Below, in pieces: positions 52,978 through 61,078 of a stretch of 64,000 bases of DNA (position 1 is the first letter of the stretch; every line of letters starts with the position of its first letter). The stretch covers positions 1,364,001 to 1,428,000 of the forward strand of contig NZ_CP115174.1 in NCBI RefSeq assembly GCF_027625475.1, given 5' to 3'. The DNA is from Sphingomonas abietis (lineage in GTDB: Bacteria; Pseudomonadota; Alphaproteobacteria; Sphingomonadales; Sphingomonadaceae). Both the position numbers and the translations under genes were made by a program. The notes beneath the pieces are model-generated. The model saw nothing but the letters and a program-made list of their open reading frames with translations. It searched no databases and had not been told where the DNA came from.

Positions 52978-54293
52978 GCCGCGACCGCCAGCCCGATTGG
53001 CGGCGTGATCTGGATGCGATCCGATTCACCGGCGACGATCCATGGCCGCCGAACGCCGCCGAGTTGCTCTGCCACCGCAAGGCCGGCCTGCAACCCGTCC
53101 TCATGGAAGCCGGCGCCGAAATAAGCGCCGCAGAACCAGCTGTTCCGCGTGCCCTGCAACGACCAGAGACGGGCCTGCGCGGCACCGGCCGCCGCATCGA
53201 AGACGGGATGATCATATGCGTCGCGGCGATGGACGAGCGCGGGATCGGGCGGGCGGATCGGATTGAGCGTCACGAACAGCGGCTGGTCGTCGGGCAGGCC
53301 CTGAAGGCGGTTCATCCAATAGGTGACGGACAATGCCGGCGCGGCTTCGCCGCCTTCCGAAGCATAGTTCCAGCTCGACCAGACGCGGCGACGCTTGGGC
53401 ATCAGCGACGGATCGGCGTGCAGCACTGCCTCGTTGCGGCGATAACCGAAGGCGCCGAGGATAGCGCGCTCGTGCGCGTCGGCATCGTCCAGCATCGCCA
53501 GCGCCTGATCGGCGTGCGTGGCGATGACGACATGGTCGAAGCGCCGGATGCCGTCCCCGCCATCGACCTCGACGCCGGCGGCCGAGCGCCGGATATGCCG
53601 CACCGGCCGCCCCGCCGAGATCCGATCCGCGAAGGACCGGGTGAGCCGCGCGACATATTCCCGACTGCCGCCGTCGACCGTCCGCCAGGCGGGACGGCGG
53701 CCCAGCTTGAGCAGGCCATGATTTTCGCAGAAGCGGACGAAGGCGGCGGCCGGATAATCCGGGATATCGCCCACGGGGGTCGACCAGATCGCGGCGGCCA
53801 TCGGATAGAGATGATCGTCGCGGAATGCCGCTCCGCACCCGATGCGATCGAGATAGGCTCCGAGCCCGAGCGATCCCATGCCCGGCAGATCCTGCGGCGC
53901 ACGGCGGTAGAAGCGTTCGAGATCGCGCAGCATCGACCAGAAGCGAGGCGATGCGAGGTTGCGACGCTGCGCGAACAGACCGCCCAGATCGGTGCCCGCA
54001 TATTCGAGCCGTCCGCGATCCAGCGAGACCGCGAAGCTCATCTCGGCGGGCTTGGTCGGCACGTCGAGATGGCGGAACAGCGCGGTCAGGTTCGGGTAGG
54101 TCTGCTCATTATAGACGATGAAGCCGGTATCGACGGGCGTCTCGCCCGCGATCACGGTATGGCTATGCCCGCCGATGCGACCATCGGCCTCGAACAGCGT
54201 GACGCGATGACGCTGCGACAGCAGCCAGGCCGCCGACAGGCCGGAAATGCCGCTGCCGACCACCGCGATATCGAGCATCCCGTCCGCCTGCAT
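52974..54293 (-). CDS. FAD/NAD(P)-binding oxidoreductase (COG2907 type)
   Basis: The 439-residue protein opens with the dinucleotide fold IAVVGSGISGLSAAWLLSQR followed by LFEADGRIGGHSHTV, typical of amine-oxidase/phytoene-desaturase relatives. YWMNRLQGLPDDQPLFVTLN and GTRNSWFCGAYFGAGFHEDG are characteristic of the COG2907 branch linked to DUF1365 and Cfa. In Rhodobacter a related flavoprotein and SAM methyltransferase make furan fatty acids, so lipid desaturation is a plausible role. It is the first gene of its operon, 37 bp from the predicted ECF -10 element. Confidence 0.9.
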   Translation of the reverse strand: MQADGMLDIAVVGSGISGLSAAWLLSQRHRVTLFEADGRIGGHSHTVIAGETPVDTGFIVYNEQTYPNLTALFRHLDVPTKPAEMSFAVSLDRGRLEYAGTDLGGLFAQRRNLASPRFWSMLRDLERFYRRAPQDLPGMGSLGLGAYLDRIGCGAAFRDDHLYPMAAAIWSTPVGDIPDYPAAAFVRFCENHGLLKLGRRPAWRTVDGGSREYVARLTRSFADRISAGRPVRHIRRSAAGVEVDGGDGIRRFDHVVIATHADQALAMLDDADAHERAILGAFGYRRNEAVLHADPSLMPKRRRVWSSWNYASEGGEAAPALSVTYWMNRLQGLPDDQPLFVTLNPIRPPDPALVHRRDAYDHPVFDAAAGAAQARLWSLQGTRNSWFCGAYFGAGFHEDGLQAGLAVAEQLGGVRRPWIVAGESDRIQITPPIGLAVAA

Positions 54294-54329
54294 GATGGTG
54301 CGTGCCTCTCTCGATCCGGTTGTGAAGAA

Positions 54330-54356
54330 GCTACGGAGCGACGGCCGATTTGGATG
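54330..54356 (-). promoter_or_regulatory. ECF-type promoter for the FAD-DUF1365-Cfa operon
   Basis: Minus strand CATCC (54356-54352), a 16-bp spacer, then CGTAGC (54335-54330). The -10 element is 37 bp before the FAD-gene ATG. It shares its spacing and both hexamer cores with the other elements of the cluster. Confidence 0.7.
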
Positions 54357-54373
54357 AGCGCAAAATCGCCCGG

Positions 54374-54400
54374 CATCCGAAAATCGATGCGACCCGTATC
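54374..54400 (+). promoter_or_regulatory. ECF-type promoter for the DUF1295-Cfa2 operon, leaderless
   Basis: Plus strand CATCC (54374-54378), a 16-bp spacer, then CGTATC (54395-54400). Only six bases separate it from the ATG at 54407, so transcription would start at or within two bases of the start codon. That predicts a leaderless mRNA, consistent with the lack of a ribosome binding site. Confidence 0.7.
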
Positions 54401-54406
54401 TCCGCC

Positions 54407-55234
54407 ATGGACCTCGTCGCCCTGTCCGCGCTGATCGCCTTCGCGCTATCGATCGCCATGACCGGCGCGTGGATCATCGCGCGCCAGCCCGGTCGATCGG
54501 GCTGGACCGACGTGATCTGGTCTTATGCGATCGGGGCGGCGGGTGTGGTGGCGGCGCTGGCGCCGGTCGATGGGCCGACGAGCTGGCGCCAGTGGCTTGT
54601 CGCAACACTGGCCGCCGGCTGGTCGCTGCGCCTTGGCACGCATATCGCCCTGCGGATCAAGAGCGGGCATGACGATCCACGCTATCTGGAGCTGCGCCGC
54701 GAATGGGGCGATGGCTTCGCGCGACGCCTTTTCGGATTCCTCCAGGTTCAGGCGGCGGCCGCGTGGCTGCTGTCCGTCTCGATCCTCGTCGCCGCCCGCA
54801 ATCCGGCGCCCGGCCTGCGCTGGAGCGACGGCGCCGGCGCGCTGATCCTGCTCGTCGCCGCGATCGGCGAGGCCATCGCCGACGCCCAGCTTGGAAATTT
54901 CCGCCGCAATCCCGCCAACCGGCACCGCGTCTGCGATACGGGCCTCTGGGGCCTGTCGCGCCATCCCAATTATGTCTTCGAATGGTTCGGCTGGGTCGCC
55001 TATGCGGTGATCGCGATCGGGCCGGACGGCGGCTTCGGCCAGGATTGGGGCTGGGGCTGGCTCGCGCTCAGCGGGCCGATCTTCATGTACGGGCTGCTCG
55101 TTCATGTCTCCGGCATCCCGCCGCTCGAAGCGCATATGCTGCGTTCGCGCGGAGACGCGTTCCGAAGCACGCAGCGGCGCATCCGCGCCTTCTGGCCCAT
55201 CCCCCAATCCCGCACCGAAAAGGATCGCGCATGA
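54407..55234 (+). CDS. DUF1295 membrane protein (steroid-reductase-like fold)
   Basis: The 275-residue integral membrane protein has about six helices. The C-terminal part (RRNPANRHRVCDTGLWGLSR, HPNYVFEWFGWVAYAV) matches DUF1295/COG3752, relatives of steroid 5-alpha-reductases and isoprenylcysteine methyltransferases. LELRREWGDGFARRLFGFLQ is also typical. It is regularly linked to Cfa/DUF1365 clusters and may reduce or methylate a lipid. It overlaps the second methyltransferase gene by ATGA. Confidence 0.88.
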   Translation: MDLVALSALIAFALSIAMTGAWIIARQPGRSGWTDVIWSYAIGAAGVVAALAPVDGPTSWRQWLVATLAAGWSLRLGTHIALRIKSGHDDPRYLELRREWGDGFARRLFGFLQVQAAAAWLLSVSILVAARNPAPGLRWSDGAGALILLVAAIGEAIADAQLGNFRRNPANRHRVCDTGLWGLSRHPNYVFEWFGWVAYAVIAIGPDGGFGQDWGWGWLALSGPIFMYGLLVHVSGIPPLEAHMLRSRGDAFRSTQRRIRAFWPIPQSRTEKDRA

Positions 55235-56265
55235 ACCCGATCGCCGCCGCCATCCGTGCCGTCGAGGCGACCCCGCTGCCCGATGCGGTGACGCGCGCCG
55301 GCGTGGAATTTCTGGTCGGCACACGCAGGCGCAGCCTTGCATCGGCCAAGGACAACGATGCCGCCTTCGCCCGCGCCATGGTCGAGCATCCGATCGCGGA
55401 GCATACCGACGCCGCCAACGAGCAGCATTACGAGCTGCCGCCGCGCTTCTTCGAGCTGACGCTGGGGCCGTGCCGCAAATATAGCTGCGGCCTCTATCCG
55501 ACCGGCCGCGAGACCCTCGCCGAAGCCGAGCTTCTCGCGTTGGAGGAAACGGTCGCCCATGCCGACCTCGCGGATGGGCAGACGATCCTCGAACTGGGCT
55601 GCGGCTGGGGCTCGCTGACCTTGTTCATGGCCAAGCGCTTCCCGGAATCCCGGATCGTCGCGGTATCGAACTCGGCCCCTCAGAGGCGCCACATCGAGAC
55701 GCTCGCGGAGGCTGCCGGCCTGACAAACCTCCTCGTCGTGACGGCCGACATGAACGACTTCCAATCGACCGGCACCTTCGATCGGATCGTCTCGGTGGAG
55801 ATGTTCGAGCATATGTCGAACTGGAAAGCGCTGCTCGACCGCGCGCGCTCCTGGCTCAATCCGGAGGGCCGGATGTTCCTCCACGTGTTCAGCCATAGGA
55901 GCCAGCCCTATCGGTTCGACAAGGCGGACCAGACCGATTGGATCGCGCAGCATTTCTTCACCGGCGGCATCATGCCGAGCCACGGCCTGATCGGGCATTT
56001 CCCGGAATGCTTCGAGATCGAGGAGCAATGGCGCTGGAACGGCCGGCACTATCGACAGACCGCCGAGCAATGGCTCGCCCGCTTCGATGCCAACCGTGCG
56101 GAGATCGATGCCGTGCTGCGCAATGTCTATGGCGATCAGGCGAAGCTTTGGCGTCGCCGCTGGCGTCTCTTCTATCTCGCGACCGCGGGCCTGTTCGGCC
56201 ATGCCGACGGCGAGGAATGGGGCGTGAGCCATTATCGCCTGCGTCCCGCATCCGTGCCCGCGTGA
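55231..56265 (+). CDS. Cyclopropane-fatty-acid-synthase-like methyltransferase 2
   Basis: The 344-residue protein belongs to a distinct Cfa branch that also contains coclaurine-N-methyltransferase-like enzymes. HYELPPRFFELTLGPCRKYS keeps the YSC cysteine that paralogue 1 has replaced. ILELGCGWGSLTLFMAKRFP binds SAM, and SVEMFEHMSNW contains the expected Glu. The N-terminal domain of paralogue 1 is missing. Two different methyltransferases in one regulon suggest two successive steps or two chain positions. Start and stop overlap the neighbours (ATGA, GTGA). Confidence 0.9.
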   Translation: MNPIAAAIRAVEATPLPDAVTRAGVEFLVGTRRRSLASAKDNDAAFARAMVEHPIAEHTDAANEQHYELPPRFFELTLGPCRKYSCGLYPTGRETLAEAELLALEETVAHADLADGQTILELGCGWGSLTLFMAKRFPESRIVAVSNSAPQRRHIETLAEAAGLTNLLVVTADMNDFQSTGTFDRIVSVEMFEHMSNWKALLDRARSWLNPEGRMFLHVFSHRSQPYRFDKADQTDWIAQHFFTGGIMPSHGLIGHFPECFEIEEQWRWNGRHYRQTAEQWLARFDANRAEIDAVLRNVYGDQAKLWRRRWRLFYLATAGLFGHADGEEWGVSHYRLRPASVPA

Positions 56266-56813
56266 CGCTGCTCCGCCGCGTGCGTGACTATGCGGCGCAT
56301 CCCGATCCGCTGACGGCGGCGTGCAACCGCGTGGCACTGCTGGTCGCCTCCAATCAGCCTTTCTATCCGCTCTATCTCTGGTGGATCGTCGGCGGCGACT
56401 GGCAGGTGGCGTGCTGGACCTTTCTTTCGACGCCCTTCTTCGCCGCCGTGCCGGCGATGGCGCGGCGAAACGCGCTGGCCGGCCGGGCGATGCTGCCGCT
56501 GACCGGTATCGCCAACGGCATCCTCAGCGCCAAGGCGTTCGGTGCGCCATCCGGGGTGGAGCTGTTCTTGATCCCGTGCGGCCTGATCGCGTGCCTCGCC
56601 TTTCGCTCGAGCGGACGGCGGATCGGCGCCGTGTTGCTGGCCGTGACCGCGCTGGCCGGCCTGCTGCACGGTCATTACGGAGCGCCGCTCGGGCATTTCG
56701 ACGCGAGCGACTATGCCCACTTCCGGCGGCTGAACGCGATCAGCGTGGCGATGCTGTCGGCCATGATCGTCTGGAGCCTCAGCCGCGCGCGATCATCCAG
56801 CGTGCCACGCTGA
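56262..56813 (+). CDS. Unrecognised integral membrane protein of the lipid regulon
   Basis: The 183-residue product starts with GTG overlapping the methyltransferase stop (GTGA). It has five or six hydrophobic segments, including PFYPLYLWWIVGGDWQVACW, GLIACLAF and GAVLLAVTALAGLLHGHYG, and a His-rich loop (HGHYGAPLGHF, YAHFRR). I recognise no family; its place corresponds to the DUF2878 membrane protein of similar clusters but the sequence does not look like it. Its 3' end overlaps the convergent DUF2177 gene by 35 bp. Confidence 0.8.
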   Translation: MTLLRRVRDYAAHPDPLTAACNRVALLVASNQPFYPLYLWWIVGGDWQVACWTFLSTPFFAAVPAMARRNALAGRAMLPLTGIANGILSAKAFGAPSGVELFLIPCGLIACLAFRSSGRRIGAVLLAVTALAGLLHGHYGAPLGHFDASDYAHFRRLNAISVAMLSAMIVWSLSRARSSSVPR

Positions 56814-57192
56814 AGCCGATCGTCGCGGCGGTCGCGGTCGCGAAGCTTCCCCAGCACAGGTCCGCGATGGTGACGGTCGCCGACCAGCCACGCAGCGTCG
56901 CCTGGTTGGTGAGGTCGTAGGTCGCATAGGCGACCAGGCCCAGCATCGCGCCGCGCACGAGCGCGGTCGTCCATCGACCCGTCGCGAGCGCCGGGGCGAC
57001 CGCAAACACCAAGATGCCCGCCAGATAGATCAGGTAGAAGGCGGCGGCCGGCGCCGCATTGAAGCGTTCGAGCAGGAGCGATCCGAGCCGCGGACGATAG
57101 AGCCGGCTTGCGGCGAAACTGAGCCAGATCGAGTCCAACGCCAGAAAGCTGATCGCGGTCGCCAGCGCTGCCGATATCCATGTGCCGATCAT
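56779..57192 (-). CDS. DUF2177 family membrane protein
   Basis: The 137-residue protein has four helices and the DUF2177 features ALDSIWLSFAASRLYRPRLG and LVAYATYDLTNQATLRGWS, TIADLCWGSFATATAATIGF. Function is unknown. It begins seven bases after the DUF3617 gene and so belongs to the transcript from the predicted ECF promoter at 57718-57744. Confidence 0.88.
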   Translation of the reverse strand: MIGTWISAALATAISFLALDSIWLSFAASRLYRPRLGSLLLERFNAAPAAAFYLIYLAGILVFAVAPALATGRWTTALVRGAMLGLVAYATYDLTNQATLRGWSATVTIADLCWGSFATATAATIGFSVARWMIARG

Positions 57193-57199
57193 GGCAGGC

Positions 57200-57673
57200 T
57201 CAGGACTGCGTACAGGCGTCGGCAACATGCTTGCCGGTGCCAGTCGTCTGGATATGGACCGGCTTGCCGTTCCGCGTGCCGGTGCTGGTCGTCGATATGC
57301 TGTAGGATGTCGGGGTGTAGGAGCCCCGGGACGAGACCAGCAGTCCATCCGGGAAGCGCTTGTTCGTGCAGAAGGTGTCGAACACCAGCTTTCCATTGGT
57401 CGCGGAGAATGTCCGCAGCTTGCAGACGGCCTCATCGTCCGCCGTCAGCAGCGTTTCGGGATGGCTGTTCAGCTGTGCTGCGCTGTTGCAGCTCTTGCGG
57501 CTGCCATGGCCCGCGAACATCCGGATCAGCCATTGCGGGATGCCGGGCACATCGGCCTGTATGAGCTGGGTTTCATGGCTCCATTGGCCCGCCGCGAAGT
57601 TGGGTGCGGCGATGGCGGGGGACGTCGCCCAGCCGAGGCACAGCGGCAGCAGACACCGTTTCGCGATAGTCAT
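57200..57673 (-). CDS. DUF3617 family exported protein
   Basis: The 157-residue product has a signal peptide (RCLLPLCLGWATSPAIAAP). The mature part (AGQWSHETQLIQADVPGIPQ, CKLRTFSATNGKLVFDTFC, GSYTPTSYSISTTSTGTRNG) fits DUF3617, small periplasmic proteins common in sphingomonads. GAGGAG lies nine bases before the ATG at 57673. It is the first gene of the DUF3617-DUF2177 unit behind an ECF-type promoter. Confidence 0.88.
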   Translation of the reverse strand: MTIAKRCLLPLCLGWATSPAIAAPNFAAGQWSHETQLIQADVPGIPQWLIRMFAGHGSRKSCNSAAQLNSHPETLLTADDEAVCKLRTFSATNGKLVFDTFCTNKRFPDGLLVSSRGSYTPTSYSISTTSTGTRNGKPVHIQTTGTGKHVADACTQS

Positions 57674-57998
57674 CGCTCTCATCTCCTCGTGGCCACGCAA
57701 TCGATGCAGGCAGCGAAGATACGGAGTGACCGCCGCACCGGATGCACATCGATCGTTCGAGCCCGAGCGCGCCTTTCCGGCGCAGGAGGTCGCCTACGGC
57801 CAGCGTCCGCCAGCCAATGAAAGGCTGCCGGAACGACCGGGGATAGCGATAGGTTCAGCCGGGTCCGGTAGCCATCGGCAGATTGTAGATTTGCATGCTC
57901 GGCATTGATGCACGGCTTCCGCGGCCTTGCATTTGTATGAAGTCGAAGGGCGGCGAACTGGCATGGAAATCGATGGGCGGCGCGCACGCCATGCCTAA
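57674..57998. other. Spacer between DUF3617 gene and the IS element
   Basis: About 325 bp hold the predicted ECF promoter (57718-57744) and otherwise nothing I can support. A minus-strand frame open to 58089 is not protein-like and runs into the IS end. Confidence 0.5.
57718..57744 (-). promoter_or_regulatory. ECF-type promoter for DUF3617-DUF2177
   Basis: Minus strand CATCC (57744-57740), a 16-bp spacer, then CGTATC (57723-57718). The start codon is 45 bp downstream. Both elements are identical to those of the DUF1295 promoter. Confidence 0.7.
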
Positions 57999-59412
57999 CA
58001 TTACAGTTGCATATCAAGCGGAACTCTGAATCAATAGGTCTCCATGGTAAGGAGGCCGTGGATGACGGGTGCATCGATAGAAGCGACACTGGAGTTGTGG
58101 GCGTCCTCGCTGCGGGACGTGAAGAGCCGTATGCGCGGGTTGTTCACGCAGGAGCGCGTTGCGGCGTCTGCGAACCTGTTTCTGGACGGCTTGCTGAGTG
58201 ACGAGCGCCGCAAGACGGGTTGGATGCGCGCCGAGGCTGCAGGGGATCCGGGGCCTTGGCGGCAACAGGCTATTTTGGGCCGCGGGCGATGGGAGGCAGA
58301 CGAGCTTCGCGACATCGTACGAGACTATGTTGTTGAGAGCCTTGCGACCGACGAGGCAGTCCTGGTCATCGACGAGACCGGTTTCCTCAAGCAAGGCAAG
58401 GCTTCCTGTGGCGTTGCGCGTCAATATACCGGATCGGCTGGCAAGATCACGAACTGCCAGATCGGTGTATTCGTGGCCTATGTATCGGCTCGCGGGCACG
58501 CGTTTATCGATCGCGCTTTGTATCTTCCAAAGAGCTGGACGGGTGATCCCGCACGACTTGCCGCAACCCATGTCCCTGAAGCGTTAGCCTTCGCCACCAA
58601 GCCGGCTTTGGCTGTTCAGATGATACAGCGGGCTTTGGCGGCCAAGGTCCCATTTTCATGGGTCGCGGCGGACGCCGTATATGGGGTCGGTGACGTCGAG
58701 CAGGCCCTGCGTCGAGCCTGCAAGGGCTACGTTCTCGGCGTGAAGTCGGATCACTATTTTGGCTCTTGGGGCGACAAGCCCCCGGTCGCAGGCAAGGCGG
58801 AGGAGATCGCACAAGACCTCGATGCAGACGCATGGAAACGCCTGTCCGCTGGTGAGGGCACAAAGGGCGCCCGTCTTCATGACTGGGCATATTGCGAGCT
58901 CGCCGATCTCGATGCCGATGAATATGACGAGACGAAATCAGGCGTGTGGACCCGGGGCCTGCTGATCCGCCGTAACATCAGCGACGGTGACCTGGCCTAC
59001 TTCACGACCTGGTGCCCGGCCGGCACCAACATCCAGACACTCGTCGCTGTCGAAGGCCGTCGTTGGGCGATTGAAGATAGCTTCGAGACCACCAAAAACG
59101 AACTCGGCCTCGATCATAACGAAAGCCGTTCGTGGCATGGCTGGCATCGCCACGTCTCTCTGGTCATGCTCGCCTTCGCCATGATGGCGGTGATCCGATA
59201 CCGCGCCAATGCCGTGACGCCCCCAAAAAGATCGAGGACGCGGACCGTCAGGATCTGATCCGCTGGTCGATCCAGGAAGTTCGGCGGATCGCCAACAAGC
59301 TCGCTCAGCGCCGCATACGGCCCGCGTACATCATCGCCTGGTCATGCTGGCGACGCGCGCACCAAGCCGCTGCCAGACGAGCTCATCTCAAAACTAGAAT
59401 GCAACTGTAATG
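57999..59412 (+). mobile_element. IS701-family insertion sequence, 1414 bp
   Basis: Perfect 14-bp terminal inverted repeats bound the element: CATTACAGTTGCAT at 57999-58012 and its complement at 59399-59412. The flanks are CTAA on the left and CTAG on the right. Both fit the YTAR target of IS701 elements but are not an exact duplication. One transposase gene fills it. It separates the lipid regulon from an HxlR/MDR pair and interrupts no recognisable gene. Confidence 0.9.
58062..59410 (+). CDS. IS701-family transposase, needs -1 frameshift
   Basis: The DDE residues are visible in VLVIDETGFLKQGKAS, WVAADAVYGVG and RWAIEDSFETTKNELGLD. AAGGAGG lies seven bases before the ATG at 58062. The zero frame stops at 59258, losing the usual C-terminus. 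The heptamer C-CCA-AAA at 59222-59228, in zero frame, allows a -1 slip onto KIEDADRQDLIRW...ARRAHLKTRMQL, ending at 59410 and giving about 449 residues, a normal size for the family. The slip motif is seen; programmed frameshifting is inferred, and an ordinary one-base deletion is the alternative. Confidence 0.85.
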
Positions 59413-59469
59413 CTAGAGCCGATCGACATTCGGATGGGTAGGATATCGGGTGATCGTTTCGTTTCAAAC

Positions 59470-59555
59470 CGTCACGTTGAACGTGTTTCAGCATCCCGCG
59501 TCCGGGCACTCAGCGCCAAGCTTTGCTGGGATCCTGAAACGCGTTCAGGATGACG
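59470..59555. repeat. Inverted pair of REP-like sequences
   Basis: CGTCACGTTGAACGTGTTTC (59470-59489, continuing AGCATCCC) recurs inverted at 59528-59555 as GGGATCCTGAAACGCGTTCA followed by GGATGACG, with a few mismatches. The GTTTCAG/TGAAC core is a dispersed REP type I associate with sphingomonad genomes. As RNA it would form a long imperfect hairpin just beyond the IS and the HxlR gene end. Confidence 0.6.
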
Positions 59556-59610
59556 ATCGCTTCAGGCGCGGATCCTAGCCCGATCCGATGAATATAGATC
59601 CGCCCTAGGC

Positions 59611-59973
59611 TCAAGATCCGTTGTCCGAAACCATGTCTGCCGCCATCATGGCATCAAGAATGACCGAGCGGTGTTCCAGCCCCCAGTCCGCCATAGCCGC
59701 CATCACGGGTCGCAGCGTTCGTCCACGCGCCGTCAGCGCATAGTCCGTCCGTGGCGGAATGCTGGCATAGCTTGTTCGGGACACCAGCCCGCAACCTTCC
59801 AATTCCTTCAACTCTCGCGAAAGCATGCGGTCGCTGATTGGCGGGCAGGCGCGCCGAAGCTCGGCAAACCGTAATACGTCGTTGCGCGTGAGCGCCCACA
59901 CGATCCGCGCCTTCCATTTGCCTCCCATGATCCTTGTCGTGAAGGCGACCGGGCATTGCGTAGGAAGCTTCAT
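59611..59973 (-). CDS. HxlR family winged-helix regulator
   Basis: The 120-residue product shows QCPVAFTTRIMGGKWKARIV with the conserved Cys, LRFAELRRACPPISDRMLSR as the recognition region and RTDYALTARGRTLRPVM as the wing. It diverges from an MDR oxidoreductase gene across 106 bp containing a 7-bp inverted repeat. It is the second HxlR/MDR pair of the window. Confidence 0.9.
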   Translation of the reverse strand: MKLPTQCPVAFTTRIMGGKWKARIVWALTRNDVLRFAELRRACPPISDRMLSRELKELEGCGLVSRTSYASIPPRTDYALTARGRTLRPVMAAMADWGLEHRSVILDAMMAADMVSDNGS

Positions 59974-59981
59974 ACCAAAAG

Positions 59982-60018
59982 CACTAACAAAAAAGACCGT
60001 ACTTGTGAATGGTTAGTG
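59982..60018. promoter_or_regulatory. Inverted repeat CACTAAC...GTTAGTG, candidate HxlR operator
   Basis: CACTAAC (59982-59988) and GTTAGTG (60012-60018) are perfect complements 23 bp apart, in an A-rich stretch directly before the HxlR start and upstream of the MDR gene. Confidence 0.5.
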
Positions 60019-60079
60019 TGCAGCTGAAAGAGCCTCCGACGGTTCGCCAACCCCTTGGCGTGGACCGAGGAGACCACCC

Positions 60080-61078
60080 ATGAAAGCCGTTTGCGTAGAA
60101 CCCGACCGTAGCCTGCAACTGCGCGAGATTCCCACGCCGATCGACCCGGCGGCCGGGCATTTGCTGATCGAAATCGAGGCGAGTGCGATCAATCCGGGCG
60201 ACAAGGCCTTCCTGGCGCGGACGGCGCCGATGGCGCTGGCGACCGGGGCGAGAGAGGTCTGGGGCGCGTCGGCGGTCGGGCGCGTCGTCGCGCTCGGCGA
60301 CGGGGTTTCGAGCGCCTATGCAGGCAGACAGGTGGCGATCTATCGCTCGCTGCATCCGACCCCCGAGATGATCGGCCTGTGGTGCGAGCGTGCGCATGTC
60401 CACCATTTGAGCTGTCTGATCCTGCCCGACGGCGTCCAGTCACACGACTATTGCGGGTCGCTCGTCAACGCGATCACCGCTTACGCGTTTCTCGAGCAGG
60501 CGTTGGCGGAGCGGCACAAAGCCATCGTGGTCACCGCCGGCGGTTCGGCAACCGGCAATGCGCTTGCGGTGCTGGCCTGTGATCGCAACGTGCCGGTCAT
60601 CCATCTTGTGCGATCGGCCGCGAAACGCGACAGACTGCGCCGATCGGGCATGGAGCATGTGCTGGATACGACCGATCGGGATTTCGATCACGCGTTCCAT
60701 GGGTTGGTCCAAGATCTCGACGCGACCGCCATATTCGATGGGGTCGGGGGCGACCTTGCCTCTCGGCTCGTCCCCAACCTGGCGGTGAATTCGACGCTCT
60801 CTTTCTATGGTTTCCTGGCAGGATCCGCCCCGTTCACGATCCAGACTCTGCAGGTCATAGCAAAGAATCTCACGATCAGGCGGTTCAGCAATTTCGAGAG
60901 CGCGACGGTGAAGGATCCGGACAATCTGGCGGCGGCGTTGCTCACGCTCCAGAATAGCATTGCCGGCGTTTCTTTTCGGACGGCGATCGGTCGGGAATTC
61001 GCCATCGAGGATATCCATGCCGCGATGGCTTTCAAAGACGCCTCGGGACGGCGCGCGGTGCTTCGTCTACGAGCGTAA
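60080..61078 (+). CDS. MDR-family alcohol dehydrogenase/quinone reductase
   Basis: The 332-residue protein has the GroES-like domain (IEIEASAINPGDKAFLAR) and a Rossmann motif AIVVTAGGSATGNALAVLAC, followed by HLVRSAAKRDRLRRSGMEHV. Zinc ligands are not obvious. It is divergent from the HxlR regulator. Substrates are likely quinones or enones by analogy with characterised HxlR targets. Confidence 0.87.
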   Translation: MKAVCVEPDRSLQLREIPTPIDPAAGHLLIEIEASAINPGDKAFLARTAPMALATGAREVWGASAVGRVVALGDGVSSAYAGRQVAIYRSLHPTPEMIGLWCERAHVHHLSCLILPDGVQSHDYCGSLVNAITAYAFLEQALAERHKAIVVTAGGSATGNALAVLACDRNVPVIHLVRSAAKRDRLRRSGMEHVLDTTDRDFDHAFHGLVQDLDATAIFDGVGGDLASRLVPNLAVNSTLSFYGFLAGSAPFTIQTLQVIAKNLTIRRFSNFESATVKDPDNLAAALLTLQNSIAGVSFRTAIGREFAIEDIHAAMAFKDASGRRAVLRLRA

